Positions 40,203-46,987 of a DNA stretch of 48,523 bases are shown here, piece after piece (the first letter of the stretch is position 1; each line of letters begins with the position of its first letter). The stretch comes from Candidatus Nomurabacteria bacterium (GTDB lineage: Bacteria > Patescibacteriota > Minisyncoccia > Phycocordibacterales > UBA2100), in the NCBI GenBank assembly GCA_943356775.1, contig CALRFU010000002.1:1-48523 (forward strand). Direction: 5' to 3'. The translations under genes and the position numbers were made by a program. The notes beneath the pieces were generated by a model that was not told the DNA's origin, searched no databases, and worked only from the letters and a program-made list of their open reading frames with translations.

Positions 40203-40823
40203 ATGTCCAACATTACAATTATCCGGCTTTGGGGCCGGACCCTTGCAATCAATTGGGAGCTCGTGCGGAAATCTATCCCGACCGTGCTCAGTATGAGCAG
40301 AGTGCTCTCACCGGTGTATCTGGTGCCGCTCATCGTGACAGGACACCCGTTCGCCTTCACACTGGTGGCATCGGCGGCGGCCCTAACCGACTGGCTCGAC
40401 GGCGCCCTGGCCAGGCGGTGGAATGTCGCAACGCAACGTGGAGCCGAGTTGGACATCTACGGTGATAAGGTCTTGTGCTGTGTCCTCTTGGGCGCAGGTC
40501 TCACAAGCCCGGACGGATGGTCACATATTGCACCGACACTTATTCTGGTGCTGTATCACACTGTGGTCATCGTCGTGCGCGTTGTCGGCGACCTGCTTTT
40601 CAAGTCAAGCAGGATTGCCAAACTCAAGATGTTCTTCGAGATGCCTGCCCTTATCGCGTCGGCGACGTATCTCGATGCCTTCGGTCTGGCGTGGGTAAAT
40701 GATCTCGGCATGCTCTTCCTGTGGATGACGACGGTTCTCGCCACGTGGTCGATGTTGCACTATCTTTACCCGCTACAAGTCCCGGACTGGCCAGAGAAAT
40801 TCTGGCCAAGGAAATCATTGTGA
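40203..40823 (+). CDS. CDP-alcohol phosphatidyltransferase family protein
   Basis: The 206-aa integral membrane enzyme carries the full signature D-x-x-D-G-x-x-A-R-x8-G-x3-D-x3-D: TDWLDGALARRWNVATQRGAELDIYGD (Asp63, Asp66, Asp84, Asp88). It transfers a phosphoalcohol from a CDP-linked lipid (PgsA-, cardiolipin- or inositol-phosphate-type); the acceptor cannot be told. The start is fixed by GGGGAGG 6 nt upstream. It has its own leader and terminator and stands apart from neighbours. Confidence 0.88.
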   Translation: MSNITIIRLWGRTLAINWELVRKSIPTVLSMSRVLSPVYLVPLIVTGHPFAFTLVASAAALTDWLDGALARRWNVATQRGAELDIYGDKVLCCVLLGAGLTSPDGWSHIAPTLILVLYHTVVIVVRVVGDLLFKSSRIAKLKMFFEMPALIASATYLDAFGLAWVNDLGMLFLWMTTVLATWSMLHYLYPLQVPDWPEKFWPRKSL

Positions 40824-40828
40824 ACCCT

Positions 40829-40867
40829 GACGGCCCGGCCCCACATTAGGTCCGGGCCGGCCATTTT
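40829..40867 (+). terminator. intrinsic terminator of the CDP-alcohol phosphatidyltransferase gene
   Basis: GGCCCGG pairs with CCGGGCC around an 18-nt loop, and GGCCATTTTTTA follows directly. Confidence 0.85.
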
Positions 40868-40871
40868 TTAC

Positions 40872-41009
40872 TTTTGTGCTTGGGACTCAGATACTGGGAA
40901 ACCCTCGGTTTTCCCAGTCCTTCCTCCACGGGAAACTCCCGTTTCCCGACCCCTTCCCATTCTGGTCCCAATCCAGAAAACTCACTCTGTTCGTTTTTGT
41001 GCTTGGGAC
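40872..41009. repeat. 15-bp repeat of the tRNA-Phe 3' end flanking two hairpins
   Basis: TTTTGTGCTTGGGAC occurs at 40872-40886 and again at 40995-41009, where it covers the tRNA-Phe acceptor 3' strand and flank. Between them lie ACTGGGAAA-N8-TTTCCCAGT (40893-40918) and CGGGAAAC-tccc-GTTTCCCG (40929-40948). No gene is seen here. Confidence 0.8.
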
Positions 41010-41072
41010 CAGAATCGAACTGGTGACCCTTCCCTCTTCAGGGGAATGCTCTACCAACTGAGCTACCCAAGC
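41000..41072 (-). tRNA. tRNA-Phe(GAA)
   Basis: Complete cloverleaf on the minus strand: acceptor GCTTGGG/CCCAAGC, D arm GCTCAGTTGGTAGAGC, anticodon stem TTCCC/GGGAA around CTGAAGA (GAA), T arm ACCAG-TTCGATT-CTGGT, discriminator A. The CCA is not encoded. Confidence 0.96.
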
Positions 41073-41146
41073 AAATGAGGACGCCTGTGTATGTAATACC
41101 CAAGCATCCGTGCCACTTTAGCACAGGATAGAAAGCCCTTCACCTC

Positions 41147-41449
41147 TTATTGAGGACTACTTGAAGAACCACCAAATTTTGCCTGAAAGTCTTTCCACAT
41201 CGTTTCGAAGCCACTCATCTGCGCCTGTGCCTTGGCTCCTGTCCCCTGTATCTGCTCTACCGTTTTGACCATCCTCTCTACCGTCGCGCTGAGATACGTC
41301 ATGTAGAACCATATCGGCGCAAGCAAGATTATGCCCCATATAACAAACTTGAATATTCCACCCGACAGAGCATTCCGCCGCATCTTGTGGAGCATGCGGT
41401 TATTCTCTTGAGTGAGACGGTACATCTCCTGCTGCATCTGTTCATCCAT
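41147..41449 (-). CDS. small coiled-coil membrane protein, hypothetical
   Basis: The 100-aa protein has an N-terminal heptad-rich helix (EQMQQEMYRLTQENNRMLHKM), one membrane segment (FKFVIWGIILLAPIWFYMTYL) and a C-terminal polar helix ending in a Ser/Gly tail. I do not recognise a family. TAAAAT lies 6 nt before ATG 41449 and there is no SD. Confidence 0.75.
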   Translation of the reverse strand: MDEQMQQEMYRLTQENNRMLHKMRRNALSGGIFKFVIWGIILLAPIWFYMTYLSATVERMVKTVEQIQGTGAKAQAQMSGFETMWKDFQAKFGGSSSSPQ

Positions 41450-41509
41450 GACTTTATTTTAGCATCTCAATCTGACTCTAAATGCCCTCGGCAGGCATAT
41501 CGGATTCTA

Positions 41510-41581
41510 TGCCCCCGCCAAGAGTCGGACTTGGATTCTCGCGTTAGGAGTGCGAAGTTCTATCCGTTGAACTACGGGGGC
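41510..41581 (-). tRNA. tRNA-Arg(CCT)
   Basis: Minus-strand cloverleaf: acceptor GCCCCCG/CGGGGGC, D arm GTTCAACGGATAGAAC, anticodon loop CTCCTAA (CCT) on a stem with one A.C mismatch next to the loop, T arm CCAAG-TCCGACT-CTTGG, discriminator A. The 5' half also encodes the last residues of the adjacent CDS. Confidence 0.93.
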
Positions 41582-42209
41582 CTGCGACAAGCATCTTATC
41601 AGCAACACCCTTATATAGACAATGGACAAGTTTCAAATGGTACGCACCTTTCTTTAACGTGATGCGACATATTCCATACTTTGTAGTACTTTTATTATGT
41701 TTATCGTGATGATTGATTCGAATCTGTGACAAGGGTACATTGACAACTTCTGCCCAGTATTTCCGGCAGACCAGGGCATCCATCGGAGCACATGTACGGA
41801 TCATGAAATCAAGCGCGTCGTTTTTTACACCAAGATTCGTTCTCAATATAAAAAGAAAGACGCGGATCATTCGTTCGTCAGTATTGGTAAATACAAAACT
41901 GCTTTTTGTGCCTTCGCTCCAATACAATGCTGCATACAAAATTGGCCATGCTGACTTGATATCAGTTTTCTCTAGGATTGAAGAGGCCTCTTTCTCAGCC
42001 CGTTCCCATTCACGGACTTTCTCTGCCCTGCTACCACCCAAGTATGATCGAATGGCTTTCCGTTTCTCCGGAGACAAATATATATCTTTTACGTGATGCC
42101 ATACATTCGTTTTTGACATCTGGTACTTAGACATCAATTGGGAGAGCGATATGCCTTTGGCACGATCTTTCTTCACGCCATTGATCACCGTAACCGGATA
42201 CCGTCGCAT
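41544..42209 (-). CDS. HTH plus LAGLIDADG-like (homing-endonuclease-type) protein
   Basis: The 221-aa protein starts with an HTH-like region (GISLSQLMSKYQMSKTNVWHHVKD), a charged helix, then PILYAALYWSEGTKSSFVFTNTDERMIRVFLFILRTNLG, whose L-Y-W-x-E-G is reminiscent of LAGLIDADG-fold endonuclease motifs, and a second alpha/beta unit. The family call is tentative. TATAAT lies 6 nt before ATG 42209. Its last 12 codons run into tRNA-Arg and its TAA stop lies in the anticodon loop (CCTAA). Confidence 0.6.
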   Translation of the reverse strand: MRRYPVTVINGVKKDRAKGISLSQLMSKYQMSKTNVWHHVKDIYLSPEKRKAIRSYLGGSRAEKVREWERAEKEASSILEKTDIKSAWPILYAALYWSEGTKSSFVFTNTDERMIRVFLFILRTNLGVKNDALDFMIRTCAPMDALVCRKYWAEVVNVPLSQIRINHHDKHNKSTTKYGICRITLKKGAYHLKLVHCLYKGVADKMLVAGPRSSTDRTSHS

Positions 42210-42299
42210 CCGTCAATTATAGTACAGTGACGTCTGTAGACACAATTTCAGGTTGTAAATGTGTGCACAACGAAGAACGGTCGATTCCTACCGAGGGCA

Positions 42300-42542
42300 C
42301 TAGATAGCCAGAAGTTCGCGGAGCTTCGGCTCGTCGAAACCGACGATGAGGTCTTTGCCCACGGTAATCACCGGCACGCCCATTTGTCCGCTTTTCTCTA
42401 TCATTTCCTTACGCTTTTCAAGGTCAGTACCGACATTGTAATCGGTGAATGCGACGTTATTAGCAGTGAAAAAATCTTTCGCCGCGTGGCAGAAGTGACA
42501 TGTCGGGGTCGAATAAATGGTGACGTGCGGTTTAGTGGCCAT
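42300..42542 (-). CDS. glutaredoxin-like protein
   Basis: The 80-aa thioredoxin-fold protein has HVTIYSTPTCHFCHAAKDFF with a C-H-F-C redox site, MGVPVITVGKDLIVGFDEPKL with the cis-Pro and GF/D elements of the Grx/NrdH group. It is cytoplasmic and probably reduces protein disulfides or ribonucleotide reductase. Its reductant is unknown. Confidence 0.9.
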   Translation of the reverse strand: MATKPHVTIYSTPTCHFCHAAKDFFTANNVAFTDYNVGTDLEKRKEMIEKSGQMGVPVITVGKDLIVGFDEPKLRELLAI

Positions 42543-42604
42543 ATATTGTCATGCGCTTAACAATTATTAAGGACGGTCAGTATATCATAGGTACTTATCC
42601 ACAA

Positions 42605-42675
42605 TGCGGGTACGGAGAATCGAACTCCGATCTAGTGCTTGGGAAGCACTCGTTCTGCCACTAAACTATACCCGC
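42605..42675 (-). tRNA. tRNA-Gly(CCC)
   Basis: Minus-strand cloverleaf: acceptor GCGGGTA/TACCCGC, anticodon stem AGTGC/GCACT around TTCCCAA (CCC), T arm CGGAG-TTCGATT-CTCCG, discriminator A. The CCA is not encoded. Confidence 0.95.
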
Positions 42676-42800
42676 CTTCGCTGAAGCTGCGGCGAGGCAA
42701 GCCCGCTTCGCTCGCACGTAAAATGTAACAGAATTCTCAAGCCCAAGCGAGAGCGGCTATGCTTCTCTACCGTGTCTCGCAATGCAACGACGCGACTGCC

Positions 42801-42927
42801 CGCACAAGCTTGTGCGTGCCTGACCCGCATCATGTCGGCATGCGGGTCCTTGCATCGAAACGTACTCGTTTCGATGTGAACCTTCTCCTATCGGCCGGCA
42901 GGCCGACAGTCGAACCGCCTTCGGCGG
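42801..42927. repeat. array of five perfect palindromes between tRNA-Gly and the FtsB-like gene
   Basis: In order: CGCACAAGCTTGTGCG (42801-42816), GACCCGCAT-N9-ATGCGGGTC (42822-42848), CATCGAAACG-tact-CGTTTCGATG (42853-42876), TCGGCC-ggca-GGCCGA (42891-42906) and CCGCC-ttc-GGCGG (42915-42927). They are unrelated in sequence. The gap 42676-42942 holds no credible gene. Confidence 0.9.
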
Positions 42928-42942
42928 CACCTCACCGTGGAT

Positions 42943-43317
42943 TCACCACCACGTAAACGTCTTTTTGAACCAGTCTACGAGAGTCGAGGTCGCATGAGTC
43001 GGTGCCACCGGAGGAGTATCAACAATAACGATGAGGCCCTCACCGCGAGCCGCGAGCGCGTACTGTTCGCGCAGTACCTGTTCCTTGCCGCGGTCCGTCT
43101 CCAAGCTCGCAATATTGCTATCGAGCTGCGTTTGTCGCTCTCTAAGGTCGTTAAGCTGTATTTCCGCCTCTTGTCGCAATGCATATGATTCCCGCTCTTT
43201 TTTATACGTGCTCCACACCCCCGCCCCGGCGATAATAATGAGGCTGAGCAGCCCCAGAAGGACAAGGCGCCTGCCAAAAAGGCGTACCGGGTTGTTCCTT
43301 GGACGTAAAACTGCCAT
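42943..43317 (-). CDS. FtsB/DivIC-like septum formation initiator protein
   Basis: The 124-aa protein has a basic cytoplasmic tail, one membrane helix (LVLLGLLSLIIIAGAGVWSTY), a coiled coil (KKERESYALRQEAEIQLNDLRERQTQLDSNIASLE) and LREQYALAARGEGLIVI, the layout of FtsB/DivIC, which links the division complex. ATG 43317 replaces 43335 of the track. GATTAT lies 5 nt upstream. It diverges from a 42-aa membrane protein gene. Confidence 0.8.
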   Translation of the reverse strand: MAVLRPRNNPVRLFGRRLVLLGLLSLIIIAGAGVWSTYKKERESYALRQEAEIQLNDLRERQTQLDSNIASLETDRGKEQVLREQYALAARGEGLIVIVDTPPVAPTHATSTLVDWFKKTFTWW

Positions 43318-43327
43318 ACGGTATAAT
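43299..43327 (+). promoter_or_regulatory. promoter of the 42-aa membrane protein
   Basis: TTGGAC (43299-43304), a 17-nt spacer and TATAAT (43322-43327), 13 nt before ATG 43341. The -35 lies inside the 5' end of the divergent FtsB-like gene. Confidence 0.55.
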
Positions 43328-43340
43328 CGTACCATTATCT

Positions 43341-43469
43341 ATGAGTTTCCTTTTTCACAAACGAACCAAAAAAGTAGTCCAGTGGATGTGGGGCTTTGTC
43401 GCCATATTCGTATCTCTTGGTATGGTGTTCTTCTTTGCCCCCGGCCTCGTAACCCTGATTACGGGCTAG
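43341..43469 (+). CDS. 42-aa single-pass membrane protein (below ORF-track cutoff)
   Basis: ATG 43341 to TAG 43469 encodes MSFLFHKRTKKVVQWMWGFV and a continuing hydrophobic helix ending VTLITG. A basic N-terminus before one membrane segment predicts N-in topology. A good promoter precedes it and its end overlaps the converging lepA stop by 4 nt. Family unknown. Confidence 0.65.
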   Translation: MSFLFHKRTKKVVQWMWGFVAIFVSLGMVFFFAPGLVTLITG

Positions 43470-45250
43470 CTCTCCCTGACCACCTTTAAGAAGACATCGT
43501 TCGGGATGTCTACCTTGCCGCGCGCAAGCATCTTCTTCTTGCCTTTCTTTTGCTTGTCACGGAGTTTCATCTTTCGTGTGATATCGCCGCCGTACATATG
43601 CTGTGTGACATCTTTCTTCATAGCCGAAAGACGGCGCGACGCGATAATACGACCCCCTGCTCTCGCCTGTATCTTGAGTTCAAACATCTGCCGCGGTAAA
43701 AGCTTCTCAAGTCGTTCTACCATAGCCTCAGCCTCGAGATTGATGCGTCTCCCTGAAACAATGCGCGAGAATGCCGGCACCACCTCTTCGGCGACCAATA
43801 CATCGAGACGCACCACATGTGCCTCCCGTAGCCCGAGTATCTCGTACGAGAGGGACGCAAATCCCGATGATGTACTTTTTAGACGGTCGAAAAATCCGCG
43901 CATAAGCTCCCGGAGGGGCATGAGCGAGTGAATCTCCATCTTGCCATCCGGCAAGGTTTCAGTATTTCCCACTTCTGCCTCGTGGTCGTACAGAAGTTGC
44001 GAGATGCCGCCGATATAATCGGAGGGTGTCAAAATCGTCACACTTGCCCACTTTTCCCGCACCTTCTTTACCGTACCGTCGTCCGGAAAGCGCGCGGGAG
44101 AGTATATTTCTTCGACAGAATCGTCCGCCTTCGTTATCTCGTATACCGTTGTCGGCTGAGTAACAACGAGTTCCATATTAAATTCCCGCCGCAAACGTTC
44201 GATGATTATTTCAAGATGTAACATTCCCAAAAAGCCGCAACGGAATCCTCTCCCCATGACGCCGGAAGATTCTTCCTCATACGACAGTGATGAGTCGGAC
44301 AATTTGAGTTTGTCCAACGATTGACGCAACATAGTAAGATCATCCTGACTTTCAGGATAGACGCTCGCCCAAATAACGGGTGTCGGGGCAAGGTACCCGT
44401 GAAGCGCAATCGCCGGCCGCTTACTCTGCGTAATCGTGTCCCCCACCGATGCAATTCCCGGCTTTTTTATACCCGTCACAATGTACCCGATTTCACCCGA
44501 TTCGAGGGAGTCACGAGGCGCCTCGCCGGGCATGAGCACGCCGACTTCAAGCGCGATGAAATCTGCCCCCGCCGCTACGAACCGGAGATAATCACCCTTC
44601 TTAAATTGCCCGCCAAATATTCTCAGATACACAATGATGCCGCGATGGTCTGAATACCCGAAGTCAAAGATAAGCCCCTGTGCGTCGGTCATAGCCACTG
44701 AGGGCGGCGGTACCCGCTCGATGATTGCATCGAGGAGCGCGGAGACCCCCTCCCCCGTCCTCCCTGAGCAACCCAGGACTTGAGATTCTTCTACCCCAAG
44801 AAGCATCGCCAATTCCGTCGTGATTTCTGCCCTCCGTGCGTGTGGTGCATCAATTTTTGAAACTACCGGAATGATGACGAGATCGAGCTTCTTTGCGACT
44901 GCAAGAACCGAGAGCGTTTGAGCCTCGACTCCCTGCGTCGCATCAACGAGGAGAATAACGCCTTCGACCGCGGTGAGCGCGCGTGACACTTCATACGAAA
45001 AATCCACGTGCCCGGGAGTATCAATGAGGTTAAGGACGTATGAAGTGCCGGAGTTCTTCCACTCCATGCGGACCGGAGCCATCTTGATAGTGATTCCGCG
45101 CTCGCGCTCGAGGTCCATCTTATCCAAGACTTGCGCTTGCATATTTCTCGCCTCAATCGTACCGGTCAATTCAAGCATCCGGTCGGCAAGCGTGGACTTG
45201 CCGTGGTCAATGTGAGCGATGATAGAAAAATTTCGTATGTGAGATGCCAT
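43466..45250 (-). CDS. lepA: elongation factor 4 (LepA GTPase)
   Basis: A ribosome-associated back-translocase GTPase. The 594-aa protein has IAHIDHGKSTLADRMLELTG (G1), ERGITIK (G2), DTPGHVDFSYEV (G3), the SKIDAPHARR G4 segment, EF2-like domains, and the LepA-specific C-terminus with QMFELKIQARAGGRIIASRRLSAMKKDVTQHMYGGDITRKMKLRDKQKKGKKKM. Length is normal. It follows murJ's partner gene order on the minus strand; murJ starts its own ORF 30 nt further downstream. Confidence 0.97.
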   Translation of the reverse strand: MASHIRNFSIIAHIDHGKSTLADRMLELTGTIEARNMQAQVLDKMDLERERGITIKMAPVRMEWKNSGTSYVLNLIDTPGHVDFSYEVSRALTAVEGVILLVDATQGVEAQTLSVLAVAKKLDLVIIPVVSKIDAPHARRAEITTELAMLLGVEESQVLGCSGRTGEGVSALLDAIIERVPPPSVAMTDAQGLIFDFGYSDHRGIIVYLRIFGGQFKKGDYLRFVAAGADFIALEVGVLMPGEAPRDSLESGEIGYIVTGIKKPGIASVGDTITQSKRPAIALHGYLAPTPVIWASVYPESQDDLTMLRQSLDKLKLSDSSLSYEEESSGVMGRGFRCGFLGMLHLEIIIERLRREFNMELVVTQPTTVYEITKADDSVEEIYSPARFPDDGTVKKVREKWASVTILTPSDYIGGISQLLYDHEAEVGNTETLPDGKMEIHSLMPLRELMRGFFDRLKSTSSGFASLSYEILGLREAHVVRLDVLVAEEVVPAFSRIVSGRRINLEAEAMVERLEKLLPRQMFELKIQARAGGRIIASRRLSAMKKDVTQHMYGGDITRKMKLRDKQKKGKKKMLARGKVDIPNDVFLKVVRES

Positions 45251-45280
45251 AAGTATGTGATCCGGTTGGGTGCGGGGATG

Positions 45281-46981
45281 CTACTGCAGAGTGGTCGGAC
45301 TGCTCTCTTCCGAGGACACCACGGCGGTTTGCGGAATCGGGATAGAAATTCCCCGAAGACGCCCGCGGATGACCTCCGTGATTTCCGTGAATTCACGGCT
45401 TCTCAAGAGAGCGTACACGAGTCCTGCGACTATAATCCCAAAAGCTCCTGCGACAAAGCCTCGCGTAAAGACCGAGAGCGTTGTCGATGCAAGGGTAATC
45501 GGACCTATCACGACGAGCACGGCGTACGCAGCGCTTCCGGCGAGTAGCGCGGCTATAGCACTTTGAGCCCACGCGCGCCATACGCGGGAAAGGAATCCGG
45601 AGAAACGTCGCTCGAAATGCAGCACAAGCACCAGTGTGCCGAGGATGGAGACGCTGGCCGATGCAAAGGCGAGTGCCAAAACAGTACTTCCCGGCACATC
45701 CACCACACGCAAGAGTCCCTGCGCGAGCTCAGAAATGATCTTGTTTTGGAATACCCCTATGAGTATCGCACCGAGGCCGACCGTGGAGAGAGCGGTACCC
45801 AAGGCGACCAAGAACGGTACAAACGTGCGCCCCGACGCGTAGTATCCGCGGACGAGCAGGAATGTAATCCCCTGTGCCGTGAGGGAAAGTGAGAGTAAAG
45901 CCAAGACCGCAGCCGTAAGGCGTGTATCGGTCCAATCGAAAGCTCCGCTTCCCAATATGACCCGTACGATATGTGCGCGCAGTACGATAATGAGGGCGGT
46001 AGCGGGAAGCGACCAGAATACGACGAGCCGGGCAGCGTTTGCGATGTGTTCGACAAAGAACGCTTTGTCACCACGCGAAAATGCCGCAGCGAGTATCGGG
46101 AACGCGGCGACAGAATACGATGCGCCGATGACGGCAAGAGGAACCGCCTGGAGGTTGGACGCAAACATAAAAACGGCGATAGATCCGGGGACCAGTGTGC
46201 CCGCAAGCGCCACCATTCCGATGAATGAAATCTGATTCATGGAAAGTGCGAGAGCTCGGGGTATTGATATCTTCACCGTCTGCAGAAAAATTTGCGGCTT
46301 GAAAGCCGTGGGCCACGAATGGAAGAATCCGTCGGAAAAGACTGATGGTATTTGTATCGCGACATGCATACAAGCCCCGAGAACAACGCCTACGCCAAGT
46401 CCGGTGAGTCCCCAGTGCGGATAGAAAAAGAGTATACCGCTTATGATGCCCGCGTTGTAGAGCAGCGGAGACAGGGCGTAGAGAGCGTACCGCTTCCGGA
46501 TCTGGGTTATTGCGCCGAATATGTTTGAGAGGCCGAGAAATATCGGCTGCAGCAACATAAGTCGCGTGAGTCCGACGAGGGTCGGCAGATATCCCGCGGT
46601 GGTGATATCCGGGAAAAGAGCCGAAAGAATTGCCGGTGCGAAAATAGCCGCAACTATGGAAACCGATACTGCGACCAGGGAAAATCCCACGATAACCGTG
46701 TCAATGTACTCGCGTTGTTCCCGAGAGGAGCGGCGCGTGAGTTCAGGAATGAGAATATACACGGACACAAGTGCGCCGGTAGCCACAAAGATAAGATCGG
46801 GAATACGAAAAGCCGCATAATAGATATCGAGCATAGCGGACGCCCCGAAAGCATGTGCGAGGAGCCTGTCCCGTAAAAGCGCCAGGATCGAAGAAAGGAG
46901 GGACGAAAGCGCAATGAAATACACGGCAGTATGAAGTCCGCGCACCTCGTATGAAAGGAGCTTGAGGGCCTGAATCATCAT
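45281..46981 (-). CDS. murJ: lipid II flippase MurJ (MviN)
   Basis: The 566-aa MOP-superfamily flippase has about 14 membrane helices. SSLLSSILALLRDRLLAHAFGAS near the N-terminus holds the conserved R-D/E-x-x-x-A-x-x-F-G-A motif, and DIYYAAFRIPDLIF follows (D-A-F-x-x-A-F-x-I-P). It moves lipid II across the membrane, in line with uppS. The upstream gene is the O-antigen-ligase/TPR protein, ending 6 nt before the ATG, so the two are co-transcribed. Confidence 0.93.
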   Translation of the reverse strand: MMIQALKLLSYEVRGLHTAVYFIALSSLLSSILALLRDRLLAHAFGASAMLDIYYAAFRIPDLIFVATGALVSVYILIPELTRRSSREQREYIDTVIVGFSLVAVSVSIVAAIFAPAILSALFPDITTAGYLPTLVGLTRLMLLQPIFLGLSNIFGAITQIRKRYALYALSPLLYNAGIISGILFFYPHWGLTGLGVGVVLGACMHVAIQIPSVFSDGFFHSWPTAFKPQIFLQTVKISIPRALALSMNQISFIGMVALAGTLVPGSIAVFMFASNLQAVPLAVIGASYSVAAFPILAAAFSRGDKAFFVEHIANAARLVVFWSLPATALIIVLRAHIVRVILGSGAFDWTDTRLTAAVLALLSLSLTAQGITFLLVRGYYASGRTFVPFLVALGTALSTVGLGAILIGVFQNKIISELAQGLLRVVDVPGSTVLALAFASASVSILGTLVLVLHFERRFSGFLSRVWRAWAQSAIAALLAGSAAYAVLVVIGPITLASTTLSVFTRGFVAGAFGIIVAGLVYALLRSREFTEITEVIRGRLRGISIPIPQTAVVSSEESSPTTLQ

Positions 46982-46987
46982 AAGCTT

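Noticed and set aside
41713-41730. Possible extra tRNA around GATTCGAATC
   Set aside because: No acceptor or anticodon stem can be built around it, and it lies in the middle of the 41544-42209 coding sequence.
42676-42942. CRISPR array in the palindrome-rich gap
   Set aside because: The palindromes differ from one another and there is no repeated unit with regular spacers; no cas gene is seen.
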